A stretch of DNA of 40,596 nucleotides from positions 1 through 40,596 of the forward strand of contig CAYJFK010000017.1 of assembly GCA_964369475.1 (NCBI GenBank), given 5' to 3'. This document shows positions 25,873 through 34,602 of this stretch, piece by piece. The notes beneath the pieces are model-generated. The model was not told the DNA's origin. It saw only the letters and a list, made by a program, of their open reading frames with translations, and made no database searches. The position numbers and the translations under genes are program-made. Source of the DNA: CAYJFK01 sp964369475 (GTDB lineage: Bacteria > Bacillota > Clostridia > Oscillospirales > Feifaniaceae). Each line of letters opens with the position of its first letter. Position 1 is the stretch's first letter.

Positions 25873-25952
25873 GGAATTCAATTCTGTTCAACAGAATGTG
25901 GAGGTCGCCCGTGGGCGGCTAATTTTTAAAGTTTATAATAGAATTGAATTCC
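25873..25952. promoter_or_regulatory. Nested inverted repeats, probable IclR operator
   Basis: GGAATTCAATTCT (25873-25885) and its exact reverse complement AGAATTGAATTCC (25940-25952) flank about 54 bases. Between them lie a palindrome ATTCTGTT-C-AACAGAAT (25881-25897) and a small GC stem (CGCCC with GGGCG, 25906-25917). A third AGAATTGA half-site lies just before the ribosome site. The position at and after the transcription start would suit repression by the IclR protein, or a folded leader. Confidence 0.6.
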
Positions 25953-25979
25953 ATACAATAGAATTGAGGAGAATGTAAA

Positions 25980-27185
25980 ATGAAGTACGCAAGTAGAATG
26001 AATGTTGTTCGTGGATCTGTAATACGTGATGTTGCAACAGAAATTGCAGCTCGCAATAACCCGAACATGATTAAGCTTTCAGGTGGTCTGCCTGACGGGG
26101 CATTATTCCCGAAACAAGGGCTAAAGGATGCTGCCGACAAAATATTTGCAAACGATGCGCTTTGCAATGAAGCGCTACAATACGGTCTAACACGTGGCGA
26201 TACAGAGCTACTCGAAATACTTGCAAAAAGGCTTAACGAAGTTGAGAAAATGGACGTAGATATGAACAATATCACGGTTACAACAGGTTGTCAGCAGGGC
26301 ATTTCACTTGTTGCAACAGCTATGATAGACAATGGCGATGCTATTCTTATAGAAAAGCCAAGCTACCTCGACGGTCTTAATGCCGTACTTCCTTACGAGC
26401 CAAACATTGTTGGTGTCGATACAGACGAGCAGGGAATTTGCATCGAAGCGCTTGCAAAGGCAATAGAAGAAAATCCAAAGACAAAGATCATATATGTTAT
26501 CCCCAACTTCCAAAACCCAACAGGTCGTGGTTGGACTTTGGAGAGAAGAAAAGAATTCTTGGAGTTTATAAATCAGCCAAAATACGATGGCATTTATGTT
26601 CTTGAAGATAATCCCTACGGTGAAATTCGATTTAGTGGAGAGTTTGTTCCAACTCTAAAGGCACTTGATAAGGGATCTAAGGTTATATACATAAGCTCCT
26701 TCTCGAAAATTCTTTGCCCGGGTCTTCGTGTTGCATACATGGTAAGTAACGACAAAGAGTTTATAGACAGAATAGAAGAAATCAAAGAGGGCGCAGACCT
26801 TCAGTCGAACCAGTTTGCACAGGTACAGGTAAGGGAGCTGCTAAAGTCCTTCGACCTAAACAAGCATATTGACACAATAAAGGAATCCTACCGTGTTAAG
26901 TGCGAGGCCATGATCGAGATAATGAAGCAAGAATTCCCCGAAGGTTTTGAATACACAATTCCCGAAGGCGGAATGTTCCTCTGGGTTACCTGCCCAAGCC
27001 ATGTCGACACAACAAAGCTACTTTCGAAAGCGCTTGACAACGAAGTGTCCTTTATACCCGGCTCGTCATTCTTTGCAGACGGAAGCGGCACAAACACAAT
27101 GAGACTTAACTTTACAGCAAACTCCAAAGAGAAGATTATAGAGGGCATTAAGAGACTTGCAAAGGTATTCCGTGAAATACAATAA
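25980..27185 (+). CDS. PLP-dependent aminotransferase, class I/II (2-aminoadipate/MocR-like)
   Basis: A 401-residue enzyme that moves an amino group from an amino acid to a 2-oxoacid. Seen: GGLPDGALFP near residue 35, LQYGLTRGDTELLEILAKR, TTGCQQGISLVATAMID, VIPNFQNPTGRGW around 173-184, DNPYGEIRFSG (Asp210) and SSFSKILCPGLRVAY with the PLP lysine Lys243 and Arg250. The NFQNPTG and SFSKILxPGLR pattern is that of the LysN/aminoadipate and MocR-type subgroup, so broad substrate range is expected. It is the first gene of the operon; ATG with GAGGAG upstream. It supplies the 2-oxoacid for the oxidoreductase downstream. Confidence 0.92.
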   Translation: MKYASRMNVVRGSVIRDVATEIAARNNPNMIKLSGGLPDGALFPKQGLKDAADKIFANDALCNEALQYGLTRGDTELLEILAKRLNEVEKMDVDMNNITVTTGCQQGISLVATAMIDNGDAILIEKPSYLDGLNAVLPYEPNIVGVDTDEQGICIEALAKAIEENPKTKIIYVIPNFQNPTGRGWTLERRKEFLEFINQPKYDGIYVLEDNPYGEIRFSGEFVPTLKALDKGSKVIYISSFSKILCPGLRVAYMVSNDKEFIDRIEEIKEGADLQSNQFAQVQVRELLKSFDLNKHIDTIKESYRVKCEAMIEIMKQEFPEGFEYTIPEGGMFLWVTCPSHVDTTKLLSKALDNEVSFIPGSSFFADGSGTNTMRLNFTANSKEKIIEGIKRLAKVFREIQ

Positions 27186-27207
27186 ATAATGTAAAGGAGC
27201 ATCTTTC

Positions 27208-28383
27208 ATGAAAGAGCTTATTAAGCAGAGTATAGATAAGTACTACGACGAAGTTAAAGCTATTGCAACGAGCATATACGAAAATCCCGAGATAGCAAAC
27301 GAGGAAGTTAACTCGACCAAAATAATTGTCGAGCTTCTTAAAAAGCACGGATACGAAGTTGAAGAAAACCTCGTTTCGCTTCCAACGGCATTTTCCGCTA
27401 CAAAGAAAAACGGCGACGGTCCTAAAATTGCAATACCGATCGAATACGATGCACTTCCCGAAATCGGTCACGCTTGTGGCCATCACATGATAGCCGGCAT
27501 GAGCCTACTTGGAGGAATGGCGCTTGCTGATGTGCTGTCGAAGTATAATGGCACAGTTACACTTTTTGGAACACCTGCCGAGGAAACAGGCGAGGGAAAA
27601 CCTCCCATTGTCGATGCAGGCCTTATCGACGACTACGATTGTGGAATGATGCTACACCCGTTTTCGAGAAATATTGTAAACCCCGTAGTTACCTCAATCG
27701 GAGTTTACGACATCACATTTACAGGCAAAACCTCCCATGCAGGGGCAGCCCCTTCCGAGGGGGTAAATGCGCTCGATGCAGTTGTACAGATGTACAATGC
27801 CGTTAGCATGATGCGCCAGCAAATGAAGGACGGTACAAGGCTTGAGGCTATCGTTCTAAAGGGCGGTGCGATGATAAATTCCATTCCCGATCACTGCGTT
27901 ATAAGATACGAAACACGTACACTTACAATGGAATACTACGATCACGTAGTAGAACGCCTTGAAAACTGTGCAAAAGCTGCAGCACTTGCAACAGGTTGCA
28001 CAGTGGACTTTAGACTGTCAATGCCGATATGCTCTGCCATGTCTGCAAGCCCTGCTTTAGACAAAGCATATAGAGCGCTTCTTGCAGATGCAGGAATAAC
28101 CCCGGACGAAGGCAGGGGAGAGCCCATTGCAACCGATATGGGCGAGTTTGACACGGTAATCCCCTCTATTCACCCGATGGTGCAGCTCTCTGACAATAAT
28201 GAAAAGCTACATACAAAGGAATTCCTCGAAGCACTAAACATGCCATATGCATGGGACAAGATGAAAGAACATGCGACAATTCTTGCATATCTAGGTCTTG
28301 AAGTCTTCGAAAACGAGGAGCTTTTAAAAGAGCTTAGAGCAGAGCGAGAGATCAAAAGGGCAAGACGAGCAAAGAAAAAATAA
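27208..28383 (+). CDS. M20-family amidohydrolase (AbgB/aminoacylase-like)
   Basis: A 391-residue zinc-type hydrolase that splits an amide bond to release a free amino acid. The metal-binding residues lie in EIGHACGHHMIAGMSLLGG (residues 90-105), with the catalytic Glu pair in GTPAEETGEGKPP. The dimerisation/lid domain begins with TFTGKTSHAGAAPSEGVNAL. The C-terminus is Arg/Lys-rich, which is unusual. Relatives hydrolyse p-aminobenzoyl-glutamate or N-acyl amino acids; an AbgT-family transporter at the end of this operon supports that type of substrate. It starts 22 bases after the aminotransferase. Confidence 0.9.
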   Translation: MKELIKQSIDKYYDEVKAIATSIYENPEIANEEVNSTKIIVELLKKHGYEVEENLVSLPTAFSATKKNGDGPKIAIPIEYDALPEIGHACGHHMIAGMSLLGGMALADVLSKYNGTVTLFGTPAEETGEGKPPIVDAGLIDDYDCGMMLHPFSRNIVNPVVTSIGVYDITFTGKTSHAGAAPSEGVNALDAVVQMYNAVSMMRQQMKDGTRLEAIVLKGGAMINSIPDHCVIRYETRTLTMEYYDHVVERLENCAKAAALATGCTVDFRLSMPICSAMSASPALDKAYRALLADAGITPDEGRGEPIATDMGEFDTVIPSIHPMVQLSDNNEKLHTKEFLEALNMPYAWDKMKEHATILAYLGLEVFENEELLKELRAEREIKRARRAKKK

Positions 28384-28429
28384 TGCGAGCGGCAATTCGT
28401 AAAATTATTTAACACGGAGGATATAAAAA

Positions 28430-29737
28430 ATGAGCAATACAACTCAAACGACAAATAAAATGCCATTTATGGTTACACTTACTGTATTTTGCCTCGGTAT
28501 GTGTTTTTCCGTAATGTACAGCCTTCCCTATATCAAGGCAGTTTTTTATCAGGGTATGTTAGAACTAACAGGCGCAACAAATGCAACTATGGGCACACTT
28601 ATGACGATCTATGGATTTGGCGAAGTATTAACACCGGCGCTGGGCGGTGTTCTTGCGACACGTTATGATTATAAAAAAATTATTTTATTTTCGGCTCTTG
28701 CATCGGTCGGTGCATGTTTGCTACTTGCGTGGTTCCCATCCTTTGCCATGACATTTGTAGCATGGTCGATACTTGTTTTCTCGACACTATTTATGGTCTG
28801 GGGAACATGGTTTAAAGCACTTAGAATTATGGCAACAGACGACATGCAAAGCAGAATGACAGGCGTATTCTACGGTTTTTGCGGCGTTGGATACTTTGTT
28901 GTTAACTCGATCTCGCTATGGGCATACGAGCAGGCATCTGTAACATCGGCAAAAGATGGAATGGTTGCTGTTTTCTACACATTTGCAGCTATCCTTGCTG
29001 TATTTGCAGTTATCGCTTGGGTTCTTATGACCAAAATAGGCGTTAGAAACCCCGAAGTTATCGAAGCGGACAAGAGACTTGCAGGGCAAAAGCAAAGCGT
29101 ATTTGGCGGATTCAAAGAAGTTGCCAAGTACCGCTCGGTTTGGTACTTCGGTATTACTCTGTTTTGCATGTACTCGGCAGTTATCTGCATCCAATACTTC
29201 ACACCATACTTTACAGATGTAATGGGTGTTACGGTCGCATTTAGTGGATTTATGGCTATCGTTCGTCAGTATGGCATGAAGATAATCGGCTCGCCGCTCG
29301 GTGGCTACTTAGCGGAAAAATCGGGCTCGATTTCCAAGACAATTATATGGGCATTCCTTGGAACAGCAGTATCGATCGGAGCAATACTTGTTCTACCCGA
29401 CTCGCTTCGCTCTGTTGGCATCCTATCGGGAATTTTGCTCTTTGCATCACTTCTAAACAACATAGCAGGCGGCATTCAATATGCTATCCCAACAGAGGCA
29501 AAGGTACCTGTCGAGCACTATGCATCGGCAATCGGCCTTGGATCTGCAATAGGTTTTGCACCTGACATCTTCCAGCATGTTCTTTGCGGATACTGGATCG
29601 ATAAGCATGGCGCACAGGGCTACAACTACATCATGATCTACGGCGTTGTTGTATCGATTATAGGCGTAGTTGCGCTAATGAGATTTTTGTCCGAGAAGAA
29701 AGCTGTTGCTCTAACAGAAGCGGCAGTACAAGCTTAA
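28430..29737 (+). CDS. MFS transporter
   Basis: A 435-residue membrane protein with about 12 hydrophobic segments, the Major Facilitator layout: YGFGEVLTPALGGVLATRYD, corresponding to the loop 2-3 motif, with the second half starting near residue 235. Neighbouring catabolic genes suggest it carries a substrate or a product acid of the pathway, but the direction and substrate cannot be read from sequence. ATG follows CGGAGG; 46 bases separate it from the hydrolase gene. Confidence 0.85.
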   Translation: MSNTTQTTNKMPFMVTLTVFCLGMCFSVMYSLPYIKAVFYQGMLELTGATNATMGTLMTIYGFGEVLTPALGGVLATRYDYKKIILFSALASVGACLLLAWFPSFAMTFVAWSILVFSTLFMVWGTWFKALRIMATDDMQSRMTGVFYGFCGVGYFVVNSISLWAYEQASVTSAKDGMVAVFYTFAAILAVFAVIAWVLMTKIGVRNPEVIEADKRLAGQKQSVFGGFKEVAKYRSVWYFGITLFCMYSAVICIQYFTPYFTDVMGVTVAFSGFMAIVRQYGMKIIGSPLGGYLAEKSGSISKTIIWAFLGTAVSIGAILVLPDSLRSVGILSGILLFASLLNNIAGGIQYAIPTEAKVPVEHYASAIGLGSAIGFAPDIFQHVLCGYWIDKHGAQGYNYIMIYGVVVSIIGVVALMRFLSEKKAVALTEAAVQA

Positions 29738-29756
29738 TTATTATAGGAGAATACAA

Positions 29757-29954
29757 ATGGAAAAAGTAAAACTTGATGTAGAGCGTTGCAAAGGTTGCTA
29801 CCTTTGTATCGAAAACTGCAAAATCGGAGCAATAGCTATGTCGGACTATACAAATATTAAGGGTATAGTTACCGTTAAGGTAGATCAGGAAAAATGCGTT
29901 TCGTGCGGAAACTGCTATGCAATGTGCCCTGATTTAGTCTTTGAGATTTTATAA
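29757..29954 (+). CDS. 2[4Fe-4S] ferredoxin, delta subunit of 2-oxoacid oxidoreductase
   Basis: A 65-residue ferredoxin-like protein with two CxxCxxCxxxC clusters: CKGCYLCIENC and CVSCGNCYAMCPD. It is encoded directly before the alpha subunit with 12 bases between them, so it is the electron-transfer (delta) subunit of the oxidoreductase. It passes electrons from the TPP-bound intermediate to free ferredoxin. The short length and lack of extra domains match KorD/VorD-type subunits. Confidence 0.9.
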   Translation: MEKVKLDVERCKGCYLCIENCKIGAIAMSDYTNIKGIVTVKVDQEKCVSCGNCYAMCPDLVFEIL

Positions 29955-29966
29955 TCGGAGGAAATT

Positions 29967-31043
29967 ATGGAAACTAAACTAATAAAGGGCAACGAAGCAC
30001 TTGCAGAAGGCGCAGTGCTTGGCGGATGCCGTTTTTATGCAGGATACCCAATAACCCCACAATCTGAAATACTCGAATGGATGTCTTGGCGACTAAAAGA
30101 GGTAGGCGGCGCATTTGTTCAAGGCGAGTCGGAAATAGCAAGCGTTAACATGGTATTTGCAGCTCGTGCACTTGGAGAGCGTGCCATGACATCATCGTCA
30201 GGCCCCGGTTTTTCTCTAAAGCAAGAGGGCATTGCATACTGGGTTAGTGCAGAGCTACCGGCAGTTGTTGCATGTGTTCAAAGATTTGGTATCGGTGACG
30301 GCTATGTAGGAGCCGGTCAAGACCAATACTGGCAGGCAGTAAAGGGCGGCGGAAACGGCGACTATCGCCTACTGACGCTCGCCCCAAACAGCGTTCAAGA
30401 GAGCCTTGATATGGCATACGAGAGCTTCGAGCTTGCCGAAAAGTACATGCACCCCGTTTTGATTTTATCCGATGCTACAATTGCTCAGATGATAGAGCCC
30501 GTAACCATGAGAGAGCCAAAGTTTGCCGACAAAGACTCCTTCGAGTGGGCGGCAAAGGGCACGCCTATCGGGCAGCCCAACAAGGTTATAACAGACAAAA
30601 CATATTTTGAAGACATAGACACATGGAATGAAAAGTACCTAAAGAAAATGCGCAAGATTATGGAAGAAGAACAGCGTTTCGAGGCAATTCAAGTGGAAGA
30701 TGCCGACATTGTTCTTGTTGCATACGGCATTTCTTCGAGAGTGTCGGAAGGTGCTGTTGCAAAGGCTCGTGAAAATGGCATTAAGCTTGGCCTTATCAGA
30801 CCTATCACACTATGGCCCTATCCAAGAAAGGCATTCGACCTTGTGCCGAGCACCTGTAAGGGGCTTGTTACGGTAGAGATGAACATGATGGGACAGATGC
30901 GTGAAGATGTAATTCTTGCATGTAATGCAAAGTATCCCACATATTCCTATCTAACAGCACAAAGAGTGCCGACAGTAGATGGTGTAATTAAGTACGTGCA
31001 AGATATTCTTGCAGGTAATGTCAAAGAGGAGGAAGTATTTTAA
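29967..31043 (+). CDS. 2-oxoacid:ferredoxin oxidoreductase, alpha subunit
   Basis: A 358-residue subunit carrying the pyrimidine-binding and transketolase C-terminal domains. Seen: GNEALAEGAVLGGCRFYAGY, PITPQSEILEWMS, FVQGESEIASVNMVFAARAL, TSSSGPGFSLKQEGIAYW and a C-terminal domain with IVLVAYGISSRVSEGAVAKA. Together with beta, gamma and delta it converts a 2-oxoacid, CoA and ferredoxin to acyl-CoA, CO2 and reduced ferredoxin. The stop and the next start share one base (TAATG). The substrate (2-oxoglutarate or a branched or aromatic oxoacid) is undecided from sequence. Confidence 0.92.
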   Translation: METKLIKGNEALAEGAVLGGCRFYAGYPITPQSEILEWMSWRLKEVGGAFVQGESEIASVNMVFAARALGERAMTSSSGPGFSLKQEGIAYWVSAELPAVVACVQRFGIGDGYVGAGQDQYWQAVKGGGNGDYRLLTLAPNSVQESLDMAYESFELAEKYMHPVLILSDATIAQMIEPVTMREPKFADKDSFEWAAKGTPIGQPNKVITDKTYFEDIDTWNEKYLKKMRKIMEEEQRFEAIQVEDADIVLVAYGISSRVSEGAVAKARENGIKLGLIRPITLWPYPRKAFDLVPSTCKGLVTVEMNMMGQMREDVILACNAKYPTYSYLTAQRVPTVDGVIKYVQDILAGNVKEEEVF

Positions 31044-31777
31044 TGGCAAGAGTAACGGCTAAAAAAGCACCTGCAATCATGAAGTGCGAAAACTCGTTTT
31101 GTGCAGGCTGCGGACACGCAATATTCGACAGAATACTTGGTGAAGTTCTAACAGAGATGGATATTATCGGAGATACTATTGTATGTTCCGACATAGGCTG
31201 TAACCACATGTTCCAATACTCGATGGCGGTAGATACAATCGTTCCCCCTCACGGTAAAATGGGTGCAGGACTTTGCGCAATGAAAAAGGTGCGTCCCGAC
31301 AAGTATTGCCTAACAATTGCAGGAGATGGCGGCGCATATGCAATAGGCCTTGGCGAGACAATGGCAAGTGCAACAAGAGGCGACAATGTTACGTTTTTTG
31401 TTATGAACAACTCTGTATACGGCATGACAGGCGGCCAACTTGCTCCTACAACTCAAATAGGCCAGTGGTCTGCTTCGACTCCAAACGGCAGAACAGAAGC
31501 AGAGCACGGTAAAGTGTTCGATGTTGTTAAGGTTATGAAAAATCTCGACATCTCGTATCTTGCCCGTACAACAATAACAAAGCCATCTGAAATTGCCAAG
31601 ACAAAAAATGCCGTTCGTGCAGCCCTTGAAAAGCAAAGAGACGGTAAGGGCTTCTCGCTTGTCGAAGTGCTCGTGCCGTGCCCGACGAACTGGGGAATGA
31701 CACCTGCAAAAGCAATGGAGTGGATAGACAAGGAGTTCTCGGCAAATTACGAAATGGGTGTAATAATCGACAAATAA
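31043..31777 (+). CDS. 2-oxoacid:ferredoxin oxidoreductase, beta subunit (TPP-binding)
   Basis: A 244-residue subunit with the thiamine diphosphate motif: GDGGAYAIGLGETMASATRG, then VMNNSVYGMTGGQLAPTT, and the conserved CAGCGH near the N-terminus. Length is normal. It binds TPP with the alpha subunit to form the active site. The start overlaps the alpha stop by one base, so translation is coupled. The gene is followed by an 87-base gap with a perfect palindrome, which is unusual inside this operon. Confidence 0.92.
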   Translation: MARVTAKKAPAIMKCENSFCAGCGHAIFDRILGEVLTEMDIIGDTIVCSDIGCNHMFQYSMAVDTIVPPHGKMGAGLCAMKKVRPDKYCLTIAGDGGAYAIGLGETMASATRGDNVTFFVMNNSVYGMTGGQLAPTTQIGQWSASTPNGRTEAEHGKVFDVVKVMKNLDISYLARTTITKPSEIAKTKNAVRAALEKQRDGKGFSLVEVLVPCPTNWGMTPAKAMEWIDKEFSANYEMGVIIDK

Positions 31778-31780
31778 AAT

Positions 31781-31818
31781 TATTCTTTCAAGCCGCTTTA
31801 AAGCGGCTTGAAAGAATA
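31781..31818. promoter_or_regulatory. 38-bp perfect palindrome between beta and gamma subunit genes
   Basis: The sequence centred at 31799/31800 reads the same on both strands (left arm TATTCTTTCAAGCCGCTTT). As RNA it would form a hairpin with a very small loop. It lies between the beta stop and the gamma start with no promoter seen. It may act as an mRNA-stabilising or attenuating structure, or as a protein-binding operator. Confidence 0.6.
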
Positions 31819-31864
31819 TATCATGAAGTAAAATATGCCATAGTGGCAGAAATGGAGCATTAGA

Positions 31865-32407
31865 ATGAAAAATGAGATAATATGTGCAGGATTTGGCGGT
31901 CAAGGTGTACTAACGGCCGGTAAAATCTTGATATATGTCGGATATAAAGCAGGCAAGCAAATTTCGTGGTTCCCCTCTTACGGCAACGAAATGAGAGGCG
32001 GATCTGCAAACTGTAATGTAGTTTTGTCCGACGAGCGTATAGCAAGCCCATATGCAGATCATCCCGACATTTTTATTTCGCTAAACTCGCTGCAAATAGA
32101 CAGATTTATGGACACGATGCCATCCGGTGGAATGCTTTTTGCCAATAGCTCTCTTGTAGAGGCAGACAAGCTATACAGAGATGATATTAAGGTCTTTAAA
32201 GCCCCTGTAACAGATATAGCGATTAGTCTTAAAAATGAAAGAGCGGCAAACATAGTTATGCTTGGCTACATGTGCAAGATGTCGAACATTTTTACAAAAG
32301 AGCAGTTTATAGACAGCATGTGCGAGTATTTTGAAAGCTCGGGTAAGGGAAAGTTTAACGAAAAAAATAAAGAAGCTTTCATGGCAGGCTATGATTACGA
32401 AGCATAA
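31865..32407 (+). CDS. 2-oxoacid:ferredoxin oxidoreductase, gamma subunit
   Basis: A 180-residue subunit of the gamma type, with the N-terminal EIICAGFGGQGVLTAGKI, PSYGNEMRGGSANCNVVLS and a tail with FNEKNKEAFMAGYDYEA. It completes the four-subunit enzyme with delta, alpha and beta. The gap of 87 bases before it, and 14 bases to the next gene, differ from the tight packing of the other subunits. ATG with an AATGGAGC site upstream. Confidence 0.9.
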   Translation: MKNEIICAGFGGQGVLTAGKILIYVGYKAGKQISWFPSYGNEMRGGSANCNVVLSDERIASPYADHPDIFISLNSLQIDRFMDTMPSGGMLFANSSLVEADKLYRDDIKVFKAPVTDIAISLKNERAANIVMLGYMCKMSNIFTKEQFIDSMCEYFESSGKGKFNEKNKEAFMAGYDYEA

Positions 32408-32421
32408 TAGAGGGAGATAGT

Positions 32422-34530
32422 ATGGACTTAGGAAAACTACTTAGACCACGCAATATAGCAATTGTCGGTGCGAGTGAAAAGGCAAGCCTTGGCGGAGTTA
32501 CCACCAAGATGATGCGAGAATTCTCCTTTGGCAGAGAGGGCGAGGTATACCTCGTTAACCCGGGCAGAGACGAGATCTTCGGCGAGAAATGCTATCGCAC
32601 GGTAGATGATATTCCCGGCGAGATAGATCTTGTTATAGTGGCAACACCTAAGAGCACTGTCGAGGACATTCTAAGACAAGCTCACAAAAAAGGTGCAGGT
32701 GGAGCCGTTGTATATGCAAGCGGCTACGGCGAGACAGGTGACGAGGGAGATAAGGCGGCAGAGGAGAGCTTAAAAGCACTTTGCATCGAGCTCGACATTG
32801 CGCTTATGGGGCCAAACTGTGCAGGGTTTATAAACCTTGTCGATCATGTTCCTGCAATGGGATTTGAAACGAGCGTTAAGGAAAAAGCAGGTAAGATTGC
32901 TCTTGTATCTCAGTCGGGCATGATATGCACGCTTCTACTCGACAGCAAAAAGGGCGACTTTTCCTATGCAATTTCCTGTGGAAACAGCAAGGTAATCGAA
33001 GTTATAGACTACATAGACTACCTAATAGACGATGAGAACACAAAGGTTATCGCCTCTTACATAGAGGGCGTTAACAACCCCGAAAAATTTGTTGCAACTC
33101 TAAAGAAGGCCGCCATTGCAAAGAAGCCGATAGTGCTTCTTAAAATAGGCAAAAGCGAAGCGGGCGCTCAGTCTGCCGCATCTCATACAGGCAGTCTTTC
33201 GGGAAGCGATGCATCTTTCGATGCTATTTTCAAAAAGTACGGCGTTATCCGTGCCGACGACCTCGAGGATTTAGTTGGTATTTGCAATATCCTATCTTTG
33301 CTTCCCGAACTTCCAAAGGGTGACAGAATAGTTTCGCTAAACGGATCGGGCGGCGAGAATGGCGTTTCCTGCGATATGGGTGATATGTACAACCTAAATT
33401 TTGCACCTTTCTCCGAAAAGGGGAAGGCAGAGGTCGCAAAAATGCTTCCCGACTATGCAACGGTCAATAACCCTCTCGACACGACAGCGACAATTTGCTA
33501 CGACACGGAAATCTTTGCAAATGCCGCAGAGGTCATAATTAACGACGAAAATTTCGACATGGCGCTTGTTGGAATTACAATGGTTGAAGAACTTACAGAT
33601 ATGTGCGTTCACCATATGTCGGAAGGACTTGCAAAACTAAGGGCCGAAGGCAAGCTTAATAAGCCTGTTGTGGTAGTCCCTGCAATTGAATCGGGACGTA
33701 TACAAAAATATGTCGACATACTAAAAGATGTAAATATCCCCGTAACGGCACCTTGCTACTATGCATATAAGCATGTTGCAAAGGTTATGGAATATGCAAA
33801 ATGGGCAAGGAATGTTGACGTCACCAAGCTCGAAAGTGCTGTACCATCTTCTATGGCAGAGAGCGAGACATATGCACTGTCCGAGCACGACTCTAAAATG
33901 ATGATGGCAGAGTTTGGCATCCCCGTGCCAAAGGAAGATGTGGCGACTAGCGAAGATATGGCTGTCGAGATTGCAAATAAAATCGGCTACCCGATAGTAA
34001 TGAAGGTAGAGTCGTCAGAAATTCTTCATAAGTCCGATGTTGGCGGTGTTAAGCTCTCCATTCGTGACGAGCAAGGCGTGCGCACGGCATACAAGACCAT
34101 TTTGGAAAACTGCGAAAAGAACTGCAAAGGCGCAAAGATTAACGGTATTTTAGTTGCACAAATGCTCGATGCAGGTCTTGAAGTAATTGTAGGCGTAAAC
34201 AACGATCCGCTCTTTGGACCAATGGTTCTTTGCGGTCTTGGCGGTGTCTTTGTCGAGGTCTTTAAAGATGTTTCGCTCTATCCTGCACCATTTGGAAAGA
34301 GTGAAGCTTTAGAGATGATAACCTCTCTAAAGGCATACAAGATGTTTACAGGCTACCGTGGTCAGCCCGAGCTCGATGTGGAAGCGCTTGCTGATACTCT
34401 TGTAGCAGTTTCGAAATTTGCAACCGCAAACAAAGATAAGCTTGTAGAAATGGATATAAACCCTGTTTTTGTATATCCAAAGGGCAAGGGCGTTGCGGCG
34501 GCAGACGGGCTGATAATTCTAAAGAAGTAG
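32422..34530 (+). CDS. ADP-forming acyl-CoA synthetase (acetate--CoA ligase family), single polypeptide
   Basis: A 702-residue enzyme that converts acyl-CoA, ADP and phosphate into acid, CoA and ATP. Domains in order: CoA-binding Rossmann domain (residues 1-130; IVGASEKASLGG), succinyl-CoA-ligase-like domains (residues 150-460) with the phospho-histidine His255 in SAASHTGSLSGS, and a C-terminal ATP-grasp domain from about 490 (AEFGIPVPKEDVATSED, GYPIVMKVESSEILHKSDVG). Fused alpha-beta order is normal for bacterial types. It supplies substrate-level ATP from the acyl-CoA formed by the oxidoreductase, 14 bases after the gamma gene. GGGAG precedes the ATG. Confidence 0.92.
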   Translation: MDLGKLLRPRNIAIVGASEKASLGGVTTKMMREFSFGREGEVYLVNPGRDEIFGEKCYRTVDDIPGEIDLVIVATPKSTVEDILRQAHKKGAGGAVVYASGYGETGDEGDKAAEESLKALCIELDIALMGPNCAGFINLVDHVPAMGFETSVKEKAGKIALVSQSGMICTLLLDSKKGDFSYAISCGNSKVIEVIDYIDYLIDDENTKVIASYIEGVNNPEKFVATLKKAAIAKKPIVLLKIGKSEAGAQSAASHTGSLSGSDASFDAIFKKYGVIRADDLEDLVGICNILSLLPELPKGDRIVSLNGSGGENGVSCDMGDMYNLNFAPFSEKGKAEVAKMLPDYATVNNPLDTTATICYDTEIFANAAEVIINDENFDMALVGITMVEELTDMCVHHMSEGLAKLRAEGKLNKPVVVVPAIESGRIQKYVDILKDVNIPVTAPCYYAYKHVAKVMEYAKWARNVDVTKLESAVPSSMAESETYALSEHDSKMMMAEFGIPVPKEDVATSEDMAVEIANKIGYPIVMKVESSEILHKSDVGGVKLSIRDEQGVRTAYKTILENCEKNCKGAKINGILVAQMLDAGLEVIVGVNNDPLFGPMVLCGLGGVFVEVFKDVSLYPAPFGKSEALEMITSLKAYKMFTGYRGQPELDVEALADTLVAVSKFATANKDKLVEMDINPVFVYPKGKGVAAADGLIILKK

Positions 34531-34544
34531 CTCCATTAATGTTG

Positions 34545-34583
34545 CGGCTTTGGCGTGGTCTATACAAAGCCATGCCAAAGCCG
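34545..34583 (+). terminator. 14-bp hairpin upstream of the AbgT-type gene
   Basis: CGGCTTTGGCGTGG (34545-34558) pairs with CCATGCCAAAGCCG (34570-34583), one G-U pair, 11-base loop. There is no T run after it, so it may attenuate rather than end transcription between the ligase and the transporter. Confidence 0.5.
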
Positions 34584-34602
34584 TATTTATAGAGGTGTAA
34601 AT

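Noticed and set aside
31310..31903. Minus-strand open frame of 197 codons across the oxidoreductase beta/gamma genes
   Set aside because: It overlaps strong subunit genes and the palindrome; no ribosome site and no protein-like pattern.
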